Shown piece after piece: positions 23,359 through 32,031 of a stretch of DNA of 32,158 bases (the stretch's first letter is position 1; every line of letters begins with the position of its first letter). Under the pieces are notes generated by a model that saw nothing but the letters and a program-made list of their open reading frames with translations, had not been told where the DNA came from and searched no databases. The stretch comes from Smithellaceae bacterium (lineage in GTDB: Bacteria > Desulfobacterota > Syntrophia > Syntrophales > Smithellaceae). The DNA is taken from contig JAQUVQ010000033.1 in NCBI GenBank assembly GCA_028693285.1, positions 1-32,158 of the forward strand, written 5' to 3'. A program made the position numbers and the translations under genes.

Positions 23359-24108
23359 TTATTTCCAGGCTTTTACCATGACGTAGGGGCAAGTGGTCAC
23401 GGGCCGTCGCTCGACCGGGTAAAAACCCGCCCGGCCTGCGGCGTCCGCAAGCTGATCTTCCGACAGGCTCTGCCCGAAGACGACGCGGCGCAGTCCCCAG
23501 AAAAGAAGGCCCCGGGGCACAAAAGGAACTGGGAAGCGTTTGCCGAATTCCCGCAGTTCGTCATCCGGCGTCTTGCGGTTCGTTTCCGCGATCATCAGGC
23601 AGCCGCCCGGCTTGATGACCCGCCGCAGCTCCGAAAGCCCCCGGCGGGAATCGGACCAGTGCTTGATCGATCCCACGCTGACCGCCGCGTCAAAGGCCGC
23701 TTCCGGAAACGGCAGGGACTGAACATCGTTTTGCTGAAAAGAACAGTTGAAAATTTTTTTCTGCAGGCGGTAGCGCTCGGCCCGGCGAACCTGCATTCGG
23801 GAAAAGTCGATTCCCGTAAAACGGGCTTTGGGATTTCTCGACGCCAGCAGCAGCGACAGGTAGCCCCGGCCCGCGCCCGCCTCGAGAATCCGCGCCCCGT
23901 CTTGCACCTTCAGTTCTTCCGCGATGGATTCGTAAAGCCCGGCGATCAGCGGGTAAATCCGCTGGTTGTAAAGGAAACCCAGAGTGTCCCAGACGAGGCG
24001 AGCGTCCCGCATCCCGGTCAGAAGCCGGATCACCCCGTGACCCGAATCCTTCATGCATCCGTTTTCTTCCGGGCGAATCGTTGCGCGATGTTCTGGGACT
24101 GTCTTCAT
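23359..24108 (-). CDS. Class I SAM-dependent methyltransferase
   Basis: A protein of up to 249 residues with a Rossmann-type methyltransferase core. Motif I is ILEAGAGRGYLSLLL (74-88), the ribose-binding acidic residue is Asp101 (FTGIDFSRMQ), the adenine-side motif is QQNDVQSLPFP (126-136), and the post-II helix is RVIKPGGCLMIAET (163-176). It resembles the UbiE/Methyltransf_11 group; the substrate is unknown. Two starts are possible. ATG at 24108 has no clear ribosome-binding site, and ATG at 24054 (MKDSGHG) has GGAAG somewhat far upstream. The N-terminal 18 residues are therefore doubtful. It lies beyond the terminator of the large minus-strand operon. Confidence 0.8.
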   Translation of the reverse strand: MKTVPEHRATIRPEENGCMKDSGHGVIRLLTGMRDARLVWDTLGFLYNQRIYPLIAGLYESIAEELKVQDGARILEAGAGRGYLSLLLASRNPKARFTGIDFSRMQVRRAERYRLQKKIFNCSFQQNDVQSLPFPEAAFDAAVSVGSIKHWSDSRRGLSELRRVIKPGGCLMIAETNRKTPDDELREFGKRFPVPFVPRGLLFWGLRRVVFGQSLSEDQLADAAGRAGFYPVERRPVTTCPYVMVKAWK

Positions 24109-24121
24109 AAATGCTTTGTTT

Positions 24122-24166
24122 CTTTAAAAAGCCCGGCCTGATATTTTCAGGACCGGGCTCAATTTT
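24122..24166 (-). terminator. Terminator of the oxidoreductase-diaphorase operon
   Basis: AGCCCGGCCTGA (24130-24141) pairs with 24147-24159 with a single bulge. Read on the minus strand the stem is followed by TTTTTAAAG; on the plus strand by CAATTTTT. It lies 28 bp past the last gene of the operon (stop at 24195). Confidence 0.8.
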
Positions 24167-24194
24167 TCACAGGCGAGGCGCAACAGGCAACGGT

Positions 24195-24908
24195 TCAGCG
24201 GCATTCCGTACAGACGGACAGCTCTTCCATGGACGCGCCGGTTTTTTTGCTGATGAATTTCAACTGGTCCACGGGAGCGAAAAATTTGCCGCACTTGGAG
24301 CAGGCCTGCATTTTAAAGGAACGCCCCCATATCCTGCGCTTGTCGCCGGTCGAGGTCATTTCGATATGCCCGGTGGGGCAGACATAGGCGCACGCGCCGC
24401 AGCCGATGCAGACTTCCGATTTCTCGTTATACGGCGTGCCGACTTCCTTGCAGGAACCCCGGGAAAACAACCCGATGGCGCTCACGCCGACCACTTCCTC
24501 GCAGACGCGCACGCAGGAGCGGCACAAAATGCACTTGCCCTTATCCTGGTCTGCGGCATACCGGGGCTGCGGCTCCACACCCATGTCCCGGGCCATCTTT
24601 TGCAGTACGTCGGATTCCGGGCAGCGCGAAAGAAGCAATTCCATGACCAGCCGGCGGACATTGAGAACCCGCTCACTTTTTGTGTCAACAATCAGCCCTT
24701 CTTCCACGCCGTAGAGGCAGGAGGTGACGATGCGCGTCCGGTTTCCCTTCCTGATTTCCACCACGCACAGGCGGCACGCTCCGGACCGTGAGATCGCTTC
24801 ATGCGCGCAGAGAGTGGGGACTGAAATGCCCGCGCCGCGTATGGATTCCAGAAGCATCGCCCCTTTGGGCGCCGACACTTTTTTTCCGTCTATCATCATA
24901 TTTACCAT
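24195..24908 (-). CDS. NADH dehydrogenase/hydrogenase iron-sulfur subunit (NuoG/HoxU/HydA N-terminal type)
   Basis: A 237-residue electron-transfer subunit; start at 24908 (MVNMMIDGKKVSAPKG) after GTGGAG. An N-terminal plant-type [2Fe-2S] domain has Cys34, Cys45, Cys48 and Cys64. A two-cluster ferredoxin domain has Cys126, 129, 132, 136 and Cys167, 170, 173, 177. The intermediate His-Cys3 motif normal in NuoG/HydA is not recognisable (only SRCPESD remains). The C-terminus adds a small CxxC...CxxC knot (Cys203, 206, 233, 236), possibly a zinc ribbon or rubredoxin-like site. There is no H-cluster or molybdopterin domain, so it resembles a HydA or formate dehydrogenase electron-entry arm without the catalytic part. 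It follows the NuoF-like gene by 14 bp. Confidence 0.85.
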   Translation of the reverse strand: MVNMMIDGKKVSAPKGAMLLESIRGAGISVPTLCAHEAISRSGACRLCVVEIRKGNRTRIVTSCLYGVEEGLIVDTKSERVLNVRRLVMELLLSRCPESDVLQKMARDMGVEPQPRYAADQDKGKCILCRSCVRVCEEVVGVSAIGLFSRGSCKEVGTPYNEKSEVCIGCGACAYVCPTGHIEMTSTGDKRRIWGRSFKMQACSKCGKFFAPVDQLKFISKKTGASMEELSVCTECR

Positions 24909-24922
24909 GGCTTGCTCCACCT

Positions 24923-26770
24923 TTACTTCACTTTGATTGCGTCGAATTTGCAGCTCTGGATGCACGCGCCGCAGCGGGTGCACTTGTCTTTATCAATGCT
25001 GTGGGCCTTCTTCTTTTCGCCGGTGATGGCCTGCGTGGCGCAGACCTTGACGCAGACGCCGCAGCCGGTGCATTTTTCCGCGTCGATGCTGTAGGCAATG
25101 AGCGCCTTGCAGACGCCCGCCGGACACCGGTGCTCGCGAATGTGCGCGTCATACTCTTCGCGGAAATACCGGATCGTGCTTAAAACCGGGTTGGGGGCGG
25201 AGCCGCCCAGGGCGCAAAGCGAGCCGTCGGCTATCGCCTTCCCCATGGCCTCCAGAATCTCCACGTCTCCTTCCCTGCCTTTTCCCGCGCAGATGTCCTC
25301 CAGAATGTCGCTCATCCGGCGAACGCCTTCGCGGCAGGGCACGCACTTGCCGCAGGATTCTTCCTTCAGAAACTCCAGGAAATACCGGGCAACGTCCACC
25401 ATGCAGGACGTTTCGTCCATGACGATCATGCCGCCGGAGCCCATCATCGACCCGACTTCGTAAAGCTTGTCAAAATCCACGGGAATATCCAGCAGGCTCT
25501 CCGGAATGCAGCCGCCGGAGGGGCCGCCGGTCTGGACGGCCTTAAACTTCTTGCCGTTGGGAATGCCGCCGCCCATGTCGTAGATGATTTCGTAGAGCGT
25601 CGTGCCCATCGGGACTTCAATGAGGCCCGTATTGTTGATCTTGCCGACCAGCGAGAAGATTTTCGTTCCCTTCGATCCTTCGGTTCCGATGGTGTTGTAC
25701 CAGTCCGCCCCCTTGTTGATGATCAGCGGAACGTTGGCCCAGGTTTCCACGTTGTTGAGAACGGTGGGCTTGTCATACAGGCCCTTTTCCACCGCGTGGA
25801 CGTATTTGGCGCGCGGCTCGCCGGCGCGGCCTTCCACGGAGGCAAACAGGGCGGAGGACTCGCCGCAGACGAACGCGCCCGCTCCCTTGGTGATTTGAAT
25901 ATCAAACGAGAAATCCGTGCCCAGGATATTTTTTCCCAGAAGCCCCATTTCCCGCGCCGCCTCAATGGCGATGCTCAGGTGCGTCACCGCGAGAGGATAT
26001 TCGTTCCGGACATAGATGTAGCCCTGCTTCGAGCCGACCGCATAGGCGCCGATGATCATGCCTTCGATCACGCTGTGGGGGTTGCCTTCCATGAGACTGC
26101 GGTCCATGTACGCGCCGGGATCGCCTTCATCGCCGTTGGCGATGACATATTTGGGATCGCCATGCGCCCTGCGCACGCCTTCCCATTTGACGGCCGCGTG
26201 AAAGCCGCCGCCGCCGCGGCCTCTGAGGCCCGCTTTTTTCACTTCGCTGATCACCTGTTCCGGCGTCATTTCGGCCAGCACTTTGCCCAGCGCCTGATAG
26301 CCGTTGATGGCAAAATAATCTTCAATGCGCGCCGGATCGATCATGCCGTTCTGGCCGAACACAACGCGGCACTGCTTCTTGTAGAAGGGCAGGTCCTCCT
26401 CGCGGAAAAGGGTTTTTTTCGTTTCCGGGTGGCGATAGAGCAGCCGGCTGATGACTTCGCCTCTGGCGACGGTCTTGGAGATGATTTCCGGAACGTCTTC
26501 GACCTTCACATGCTGGTAAAAATACTTGTCGGGGTGAACGACCAGCATGGGGCCCTTTTCACAGAACCCCAGGCATCCGGTGGCCAGCACGTCCACTTCG
26601 CTTAAATTTTGCTTTTTTAATTCGGCTTCCAGCGCTTCTTTCACCTTGAGGCTGCCGGATGCGCGGCAGCCGGTGCCGGCGCAAATCGCGATAAACTTTT
26701 TCTTCGGACCGTAATACAGGGTCAAATTATCCATGATCTGGCGGGCTTGAGTATCCGGATTTTCGTTCAT
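24923..26770 (-). CDS. NADH dehydrogenase (diaphorase) subunit, NuoF/HydB/HoxF type
   Basis: A 615-residue flavoprotein that exchanges electrons with NAD(H). Its domains in order are: a thioredoxin-like [2Fe-2S] region with Cys30, Cys35, Cys66 and Cys70; the FMN/NADH-binding core starting at [10 protein letters not shown] (181-190) with [14 protein letters not shown] and [13 protein letters not shown]; an SLBB part; the [4Fe-4S] motif [12 protein letters not shown]; and a C-terminal two-cluster ferredoxin ([11 protein letters not shown] and [11 protein letters not shown]). This long form is the one found in HydABC-type bifurcating hydrogenases and NAD-dependent formate dehydrogenases. Start overlaps the NuoE-like stop (ATGA). 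Whether this one bifurcates cannot be judged from motifs alone. Confidence 0.92.
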   Translation of the reverse strand: MNENPDTQARQIMDNLTLYYGPKKKFIAICAGTGCRASGSLKVKEALEAELKKQNLSEVDVLATGCLGFCEKGPMLVVHPDKYFYQHVKVEDVPEIISKTVARGEVISRLLYRHPETKKTLFREEDLPFYKKQCRVVFGQNGMIDPARIEDYFAINGYQALGKVLAEMTPEQVISEVKKAGLRGRGGGGFHAAVKWEGVRRAHGDPKYVIANGDEGDPGAYMDRSLMEGNPHSVIEGMIIGAYAVGSKQGYIYVRNEYPLAVTHLSIAIEAAREMGLLGKNILGTDFSFDIQITKGAGAFVCGESSALFASVEGRAGEPRAKYVHAVEKGLYDKPTVLNNVETWANVPLIINKGADWYNTIGTEGSKGTKIFSLVGKINNTGLIEVPMGTTLYEIIYDMGGGIPNGKKFKAVQTGGPSGGCIPESLLDIPVDFDKLYEVGSMMGSGGMIVMDETSCMVDVARYFLEFLKEESCGKCVPCREGVRRMSDILEDICAGKGREGDVEILEAMGKAIADGSLCALGGSAPNPVLSTIRYFREEYDAHIREHRCPAGVCKALIAYSIDAEKCTGCGVCVKVCATQAITGEKKKAHSIDKDKCTRCGACIQSCKFDAIKVK

Positions 26771-27252
26771 GACTTCGCCCCCTCTTCATTGATCTTTTTG
26801 ATGATTTTATCCACTTTGCTGATGGTGACCTGACCGTGGTAGTCGGCATTGATCACCACAACGGGCCCGAGCGCGCAGGCGCCGACGCAGTTGACGGTTT
26901 CCAGAGAAAATTTTCCGTCCTTCGTGGTTCCCCCCGGCTTGATGCCCAGCGTGGTTTCGAACCGGTCCTGAAGGATGGCCGCGCCGCGGACGTGGCAGGC
27001 GGTCCCCTTGCAGATCTTGACGACATGCTTTCCGCGCGGCTTCAAACTGAAGGCCGTATAAAACGTCGCGGCCTCATAGACGCGGCTCATCGGCACGTTC
27101 ATCGCCCTGGCCGCCGCTTTCAGGGCTTCCTTCGGAAGGTAGTTGAAGGTCTCCTGAATATCCTGCAAAACGGCGATCATGGCGCTTTTGCCGCCCCCGT
27201 GTTTTTTGACAATCTGTCTGGTTTTTGCTGCAACACCTATCGGTTTCGTCAT
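26767..27252 (-). CDS. NADH dehydrogenase subunit, NuoE/HydC type
   Basis: A 161-residue thioredoxin-fold [2Fe-2S] protein that pairs with the NuoF-like subunit. Cluster ligands are Cys81 and Cys86 (CKGTAC) and Cys122 and Cys126 (CVGAC). The helical N-terminus ([19 protein letters not shown]) and [10 protein letters not shown] are typical. ATG at 27252 (MTKPIGV) is chosen, 7 bp after GAGGTGAG; a GTG four codons upstream sits inside that site. The gene starts 36 bp after the beta subunit of oxidoreductase operon 2 on the same strand, with no terminator in between, so it is probably co-transcribed with it. Confidence 0.92.
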   Translation of the reverse strand: MTKPIGVAAKTRQIVKKHGGGKSAMIAVLQDIQETFNYLPKEALKAAARAMNVPMSRVYEAATFYTAFSLKPRGKHVVKICKGTACHVRGAAILQDRFETTLGIKPGGTTKDGKFSLETVNCVGACALGPVVVINADYHGQVTISKVDKIIKKINEEGAKS

Positions 27253-27288
27253 TTTTTCTCTCACCTCGGTATTCTTTCAATTTCTCTT

Positions 27289-28242
27289 TTATTCATTGCC
27301 GGTTTTGAGAAATTTGGCTTTCTCCGCAAGTTTCCTGAATTCGACCGTCACCCGCTCCTGGATCACTTCAATTTCATCCGGAGTCAGATGACGGAAGCGC
27401 CCCTGCGGCTTGAAGTAATCCTTGATCGGCTTGAGTTTCTTCGGCATATCCGGAGACAGACGATAATGGCCGTGCTCCACTTCAAACAAGGGGAACACGC
27501 CGGTTTCCACGGCAAGGCGACCTATGGATACTGCCGTGTGCGACGGTGAACGCCAGCCGGTCGGACACATGGAAAAACAGTGAATATAAGACGGCCCTTT
27601 GATGCTTTTGGCCTTTTCAATCTTGCGGATGAAATCCAGCGGATAGCTGGGACAGACGGTGGCCACATAGGGAATCTCGTGGGCGACCATGATTTCCGGC
27701 ATGTTTTTCTTCCAGGTTTTCTGGCCCATGCTGACCTTGCCCGCGGGCGCGGTGGTGGTGGAGGCGCCCATCGGCGTGCCGCTGGAGCGCTGAATGCCCG
27801 TGTTCATGTAGGCTTCGTTGTCAAAGCAGACAAAGATCATATCATGGCCGCGCTCCATCGCGCCGGAAAGCGCCTGAAAGCCGATGTCCATGGTGGCGCC
27901 GTCGCCGCCCATGCCGACGACTTTAATGTAGCGGTCGTCGATCCTGCCTTTTTTGCGCAGCGCTTTGAGGCCGGCTTCAATACCGGAAGCAACGGACGCC
28001 GCGTTTTCAAACGCCACGTGAATCCAGGGCACCTGCCACGCCGTGGTGGGAAACATGCTGGAAACGATTTCCATGCACCCCGTCGCGGAAGCGATGACGG
28101 TATTTTCACCCAGGGCCTTGCACATCAATCGGACGGCCAGCACCTCGGCGCAGCCGGAGCAGGCGCGATGCCCGGAGGAAAGCAATTCCTGTTTATTGAT
28201 CAGCCTTGGGGCAAATAAATCAAAATTTTCTACAATATTCAT
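27289..28242 (-). CDS. 2-oxoacid:ferredoxin oxidoreductase, beta subunit (operon 2, pyruvate-like)
   Basis: A 317-residue beta subunit with canonical features. The cluster cysteines are Cys28 and Cys31 (ACSGCAEVLAVR), Cys56 in ATGCMEI and Cys226 in CPTGW. The thiamine diphosphate motif is GDGATMDIGFQALSGAMERG (113-132), followed by CFDNEAYMNTGIQRS. The ATGCxE motif is intact, unlike the beta subunit of operon 1, so pyruvate is the more natural substrate here. Its start codon shares one base with the alpha-subunit stop (TAATG). It is the last oxidoreductase gene before the NuoE-like gene. Confidence 0.92.
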   Translation of the reverse strand: MNIVENFDLFAPRLINKQELLSSGHRACSGCAEVLAVRLMCKALGENTVIASATGCMEIVSSMFPTTAWQVPWIHVAFENAASVASGIEAGLKALRKKGRIDDRYIKVVGMGGDGATMDIGFQALSGAMERGHDMIFVCFDNEAYMNTGIQRSSGTPMGASTTTAPAGKVSMGQKTWKKNMPEIMVAHEIPYVATVCPSYPLDFIRKIEKAKSIKGPSYIHCFSMCPTGWRSPSHTAVSIGRLAVETGVFPLFEVEHGHYRLSPDMPKKLKPIKDYFKPQGRFRHLTPDEIEVIQERVTVEFRKLAEKAKFLKTGNE

Positions 28243-29417
28243 TATTCTCTTACCCCCCAGAATTCGTAGGTGTCCGCGGCTTTATTTTTTGTATCCGCCA
28301 GAACCTTGTCCACCATGCCGACAAACTCTCCCACGGCCACGTCGCGTCCGCCCAGTCCGAAAATGTAGTTGTAAATCAAAGGGCGGCTGGCTTCAGCATA
28401 AAGCGCTGATTTGATTTCCGAAAACACCGGGCCGCCGGGGCCGCCAAAAGATATGGCGCGGTCGGTCACAATCAATTTCTTTACGTTTTTTAAAACGGCT
28501 TTGATTTCCGAGTGAGGGAAAGGACGCCAGAGTCTCAATTTTACCAGACCTGCCTTGACTCCCCTGCCCCGAAGCTGGTCGATCGCCATCTGCGCGGTTT
28601 CGCCCATGGACCCCATCGTCAGCATCAGCACATCCGCGTCATCGGCCTTGTAGGTTTCCACCGGCTTGTAGGAGCGGCCGAACATTTTGGCCCACTCGTC
28701 CCAGACGTCCAGAATGACCTTTTTGGAATTCAGGAGGGCTTCATCCTTGGCTTTCATGATTTCCGTAAAATAGTCGGACATGGCGAAGGCGCCCATCGTC
28801 ACGGGTTTGGCCGGATGCAAGGTCGCGTGCGGCACAAAGGGCGGCAGAAACGCATCGACTTCTTCCTGTGAGGGCATTTCAAACGGTTCCACCATGTGCG
28901 TCAACTGAAAACCGTCAATGTTGACATTGACCGGCAGCATAACGTCTTTGTGCTCGGCGATTTTGAAAGCCATAATGGACATGTCGATCGCCTCCTGGCC
29001 GTTTTCCACGAACACGGAGATCCATCCGGAATCACGCTGGGGCATGATGTCTGTGTGGTCGTTTAAAATGTTGAGCGGACCGGACACCGCCCGGTTGGCG
29101 ATTGCCATGGTAATCGGCAGACGCATGGCCGAAGCAATCGGCAGCAATTCATGCATATACATCAACCCCTGCGAACTGGTTGCCGTGTAAGAACGGGCGC
29201 CTGCGCCGGAGGCGCCGATGACCGCGCTCATGGCCGAATGTTCGGATTCCACCGTCACGAATTCGGCGTCAATCTGGCCGTTGGCGACCAGATCGGAAAG
29301 ATGCTCCGCGATGTGCGACTGGGGAGTGATGGGATAAACGGCTGCCATGTCGATATTGCAGAGCCCGACAGCTTCCGCGACGGCAACTGCCACTTCCATT
29401 CCGATGCGCTTGCCCAT
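28242..29417 (-). CDS. 2-oxoacid:ferredoxin oxidoreductase, alpha subunit (operon 2)
   Basis: A 391-residue alpha subunit. The start at 29417 (MGKRIGMEVAVAVAEAV) follows GGAGGGATAAC, one base after the delta-subunit stop; longer in-frame extensions run through the delta gene and are rejected. AAVYPITPQSHIAEHLSD and VESEHSAMSAVIGAS form the thiamine diphosphate pyrimidine domain. NILNDHTDIMPQRDSGWISVF is close to the loop of pyruvate enzymes. The C-terminal domain contains TMGSMGETAQMAIDQL and LRLWRPFPHSEI. Compared with the paralogue at 20127-21326 the overall layout is the same but the substrate-loop residues differ. Confidence 0.92.
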   Translation of the reverse strand: MGKRIGMEVAVAVAEAVGLCNIDMAAVYPITPQSHIAEHLSDLVANGQIDAEFVTVESEHSAMSAVIGASGAGARSYTATSSQGLMYMHELLPIASAMRLPITMAIANRAVSGPLNILNDHTDIMPQRDSGWISVFVENGQEAIDMSIMAFKIAEHKDVMLPVNVNIDGFQLTHMVEPFEMPSQEEVDAFLPPFVPHATLHPAKPVTMGAFAMSDYFTEIMKAKDEALLNSKKVILDVWDEWAKMFGRSYKPVETYKADDADVLMLTMGSMGETAQMAIDQLRGRGVKAGLVKLRLWRPFPHSEIKAVLKNVKKLIVTDRAISFGGPGGPVFSEIKSALYAEASRPLIYNYIFGLGGRDVAVGEFVGMVDKVLADTKNKAADTYEFWGVRE

Positions 29418-29418
29418 G

Positions 29419-29697
29419 TTATCCCTCCTCCACCATCTTGATCGCGCGGGGCCAGCATTCGTGCGAACAGATGCCGCATCCCTTGCAATAATCCAGATTC
29501 GCCTTGAAAAAACCGTCTTCGCCCTGCTGAACGCATCCCTCGGGGCAAAAGACGTAGCAGATTCCGCACTTGATGCATTTCGCGTCATCCCATACCGGTC
29601 GTTGAGACCGCCAGCTTCCCGTATGATATTCTCCGGCGCTTCCCGGCTCGGAAACCACGCAGCCAATGGGAAGTTCTTTCCATGTTTTCAATGCCAT
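29419..29697 (-). CDS. 2-oxoacid:ferredoxin oxidoreductase, delta (ferredoxin-like) subunit (operon 2)
   Basis: A 92-residue delta subunit with two canonical [4Fe-4S] motifs: Cys41, 44, 47, 51 (CIKCGICYVFCPEGC) and Cys71, 74, 77, 81 (CKGCGICSHECWP). The N-terminal GEYHTGSWRSQRPVWD is the usual PorD lead-in. It begins 13 bp after the gamma-subunit stop and ends one base before the alpha start. It provides the electron exit to ferredoxin or, given the operon, possibly straight to the diaphorase subunits. Confidence 0.92.
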   Translation of the reverse strand: MALKTWKELPIGCVVSEPGSAGEYHTGSWRSQRPVWDDAKCIKCGICYVFCPEGCVQQGEDGFFKANLDYCKGCGICSHECWPRAIKMVEEG

Positions 29698-29710
29698 TGA
29701 GATCTACCTC

Positions 29711-30259
29711 TTAATTGTATATGGTTATTTCGTCGTAAGCCCGTTTCATCGCGTTGAGATTTTTCTGGGCGATTCTGCCGAAACGGTGTTCTATGGCTTC
29801 CTTCATCGCGTCCAGCTTCATAATGCCGGTTACCTTGAGAAGCGCGCCGATCATCGTGGTGTTGGCGATCGGCACCCCCATTTCCTTGCGGGCGATGCCC
29901 GTGCCGTCCACCAGCGCCAGCGTTCCTCTGTAATCGAGCGCCGTGCGAATCTCTTCCGGCGATTTCGGCGTATTGACGATCAATTTGCCGTCCGGCTTCA
30001 GGCCCTCGGTCACGTTGACCAGTCCGATCAAACTGGAATCCAGCACCAGCACCACGTCCGGTTCATAGATTCCCGAGCGGACATTGATTTTTTTATCGGC
30101 AACACGGGTAAATGCCGCGACAGGCGCGCCTCTTCTTTCCGGACCGAAACTGGGAAATCCCTGAGCGAACTTTCCGGCGGCGATGGCCGACACGGCCAGC
30201 AACTCCACCGACGTGACCGCTCCCTGACCGCCCCGTCCATGCCATCTTACTTCAATCAT
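29711..30259 (-). CDS. 2-oxoacid:ferredoxin oxidoreductase, gamma subunit (operon 2)
   Basis: A 182-residue gamma subunit opening directly with MIEVRWHGRGGQGAVTS, the family hallmark. FPSFGPERRGAPVAAF (near 37-52) and LKPDGKLIVNTPKSPEEI follow. AAGGAG lies 11 bp before the start. It is the first gene of a run gamma-delta-alpha-beta-NuoE-NuoF-FeS subunit with gaps of 36 bp or less, ending at the terminator near 24130. The 104-bp gap upstream (30260-30363) is AT-rich and should hold the operon promoter, but no well-spaced -35/-10 pair was found. Confidence 0.92.
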   Translation of the reverse strand: MIEVRWHGRGGQGAVTSVELLAVSAIAAGKFAQGFPSFGPERRGAPVAAFTRVADKKINVRSGIYEPDVVLVLDSSLIGLVNVTEGLKPDGKLIVNTPKSPEEIRTALDYRGTLALVDGTGIARKEMGVPIANTTMIGALLKVTGIMKLDAMKEAIEHRFGRIAQKNLNAMKRAYDEITIYN

Positions 30260-30363
30260 GTATCGCAGTCTCCTTCATTGAATGTTTACAAAATGACCGT
30301 TTTCCTTAATATAGATGGTTTTTTGAGTCAATATCTTTTCTTGATTATTCAAATGAACCGCTA

Positions 30364-30924
30364 TTACGGGAAGATGCGCCACTTGTTCTGCTCGGTTTTG
30401 TACAAATCGTTTCCCCGCGAATCGTTTGCGACGACAAGCGGCAGGTCCGAGACAGTGAGAATGCGGATGGCTTCCGGGCCCAGGTCTTCATAGGCGACCA
30501 ATTCCATTTTTTTGACGCATTTTGCCGTGAGAGCGGCGATGCCGCCGATGGCGCCGAAATAAACCCCGCCGTATTTTTTGACGGCGGCCGCCACTTCCCG
30601 AGAGCGGCTGCCTTTGCCGATCATGACCCTCAACCCCTGTTCCATCAGCAAAGGCGTAAAGGCATCCATCCGGCAGCTGGTCGTCGGCCCGATGGAACCG
30701 ATGACCCTTCCGGGTGGCGTTGGCGAGGGAGCGGCGTAAAAAATGGCGGCCGTCTTCAGATCCACCGGCAGCGGCAGACCTTTTTGGACGGCATCCAACA
30801 TGCGACGGTGCGCCGCGTCGCGGGCCGTGTAAAGATCTCCGCTGAGCAGAACCATGTCGCCGGCTCGTAGAGAAGCAATAACTTCATGGGTCAACGGCGT
30901 ATGAATTTTTTGTGTTGTTGCCAT
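30364..30924 (-). CDS. Fumarate hydratase class I, beta subunit
   Basis: A 186-residue C-terminal half of the class I, [4Fe-4S]-dependent fumarase, which in this two-subunit form supplies part of the substrate pocket. IHTPLTHEVIASLRAGDMVLLSG begins the fold. GSIGPTTSCRMDAFTPLLM (near 76-94) and the GKGSRSREV loop are signature segments, and FGAIGGIAALTAKCVK follows. The protein ends DSRGNDLYKTEQNKWRIF. The ribosome-binding site (AAAGGACGG) is 13 bp before ATG, rather far. It is separated from the alpha gene by 216 bp that contain a G/C-rich hairpin and a palindromic repeat. Confidence 0.88.
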   Translation of the reverse strand: MATTQKIHTPLTHEVIASLRAGDMVLLSGDLYTARDAAHRRMLDAVQKGLPLPVDLKTAAIFYAAPSPTPPGRVIGSIGPTTSCRMDAFTPLLMEQGLRVMIGKGSRSREVAAAVKKYGGVYFGAIGGIAALTAKCVKKMELVAYEDLGPEAIRILTVSDLPLVVANDSRGNDLYKTEQNKWRIFP

Positions 30925-30947
30925 TTACCATTACCGTCCTTTGACCG

Positions 30948-30968
30948 CCCCTCCCCTTGTGGGAGGGG
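30948..30968. repeat. G/C-run hairpin between fumarase subunit genes
   Basis: CCCCTCCC at 30948-30955 pairs perfectly with GGGAGGGG at 30961-30968 around a 5-nt loop, followed by further GGGGAGGGG at about 30974-30982 and a C-run at about 31007-31015. It lacks a T-tract on either side, so it is not a standard terminator; the G-tracts could form other structures. Confidence 0.6.
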
Positions 30969-31026
30969 ATTGAGGGGAGGGGTAAACCGTTTATCACCCT
31001 CCCCCACGTGTGCGCTGACAAGTTAT

Positions 31027-31153
31027 GACGACTTTGTCAAATGCATCAGAGTCAAGGCGCGCAAGGCCTTGGAAGTGAGGCGTATTTTTCATACGCCGCA
31101 ACGCCTCAAGGTCGAAGCGCAACGCAGCATATGGGGCATTTCACAGAGTCGTC
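31027..31153. repeat. MITE-like palindromic repeat, copy A
   Basis: A 127-bp unit bounded by 18-bp inverted arms (31027-31044 and 31136-31153, 16 of 18 pairs). Inside are an 8-bp palindrome AAGGCCTT, a 7-bp hairpin GGCGTAT/ATACGCC (31079-31097), and the core GAAGCGCAACGCAGCATATGG. The same core and hairpin position recur in copy B at 32032-32148, in the same orientation. The right arm contains the stop codon of the fumarase alpha gene. Confidence 0.8.
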
Positions 31154-32013
31154 TCCTTGTGTCGGGCGACATGACATTGTATATTCACCGCCACCGGCAG
31201 CGAGGCAATGTGACAGGGCAGCATCTCCGCGTGAACGGCCAGCGCAGTAACACGGCCACCCAGACCCGCCGGGCCTATTCCCGTCGCATTGATTTTTTTG
31301 AGAAGCTCGCCTTCCATGCCCGCCAGGCGTTTGTCTTTTTTATTTTTTTTGCCCACCGGGCGCAAAAGCGCTTTTTTTGCGAGGATGCAAGCCTGTTCGA
31401 GCGACCCGCCGATTCCCACGCCCACGATAATCGGCGGACAGGGATTGGCGCCGGCTTTTTCCACGATTTCCAGAATAAATTTTTTAATGCCTTCGACTCC
31501 CGCCGAAGGCGTCAGCATTTTGGCCGCGCTCATGTTTTCGCTGCCGCCGCCTTTAGGCATGGCGGTGATTTTTAATTGATTGCCCGGTACGACGTCCATG
31601 TGGATGATGGCCGGAGTGTTGTCTTTTGTGTTGGCACGGGTCAGCGGATCGCAGACCGATTTTCGCAAGTATCCGTCCTGATAGGCCTTTCTTACGCCTT
31701 CTTCAATCGCTTCCCGTAAATTGCCGCCCGCAATGCGGACATCCTGGCCCATTTCGACAAACAAAACGGCCAGGCCCGTATCCTGGCAAATCGGCATCGC
31801 CTCGCGCCCGGCGATTCCGGCGTTTTCAAGAATTTTCTCAAGCACCTGCCGGCCGACGGGCGATTCTTCGCGCTTTAATCCCTTGCGCAGAGCGGAAACC
31901 ACATCCGCCCCCAGAATCGTATTGGCTTCGATAAAAAGCTTCTTAACCGCCGCCGCTACGCGCCTGGTATTGATCCGCCGTAATTTTGTTTTGGTCGTAA
32001 TTTCCGTATCCAT
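31141..32013 (-). CDS. Fumarate hydratase class I, alpha subunit
   Basis: A 290-residue N-terminal subunit of class I fumarase, which interconverts fumarate and malate using a [4Fe-4S] cluster. Probable ligands are Cys76 in PICQDTG, Cys192 in GANPCPP and Cys280 in [20 protein letters not shown] and [10 protein letters not shown] are family-typical. ATG at 32013 ([14 protein letters not shown]) is preferred to an upstream in-frame codon at 32130, because that extension would run through repeat copy B. The last residues (ETTL) and TGA fall in the arm of repeat copy A, so the repeat supplies the C-terminus. The beta subunit is the next gene on the strand. Confidence 0.88.
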   Translation of the reverse strand: MDTEITTKTKLRRINTRRVAAAVKKLFIEANTILGADVVSALRKGLKREESPVGRQVLEKILENAGIAGREAMPICQDTGLAVLFVEMGQDVRIAGGNLREAIEEGVRKAYQDGYLRKSVCDPLTRANTKDNTPAIIHMDVVPGNQLKITAMPKGGGSENMSAAKMLTPSAGVEGIKKFILEIVEKAGANPCPPIIVGVGIGGSLEQACILAKKALLRPVGKKNKKDKRLAGMEGELLKKINATGIGPAGLGGRVTALAVHAEMLPCHIASLPVAVNIQCHVARHKETTL

Positions 32014-32031
32014 ACAACTGTTTTCTCCATC

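Noticed and set aside
29417..29666. 83-codon N-terminal extension of the operon 2 alpha subunit
   Set aside because: It overlaps the delta-subunit gene in another frame and is not family-like; ATG at 29417 has GGAGG directly upstream and starts the conserved sequence.
30308..30331. TTGACT and TATATT on the minus strand upstream of oxidoreductase operon 2
   Set aside because: The two hexamers are only 12 bp apart, too close for a sigma-70 promoter.
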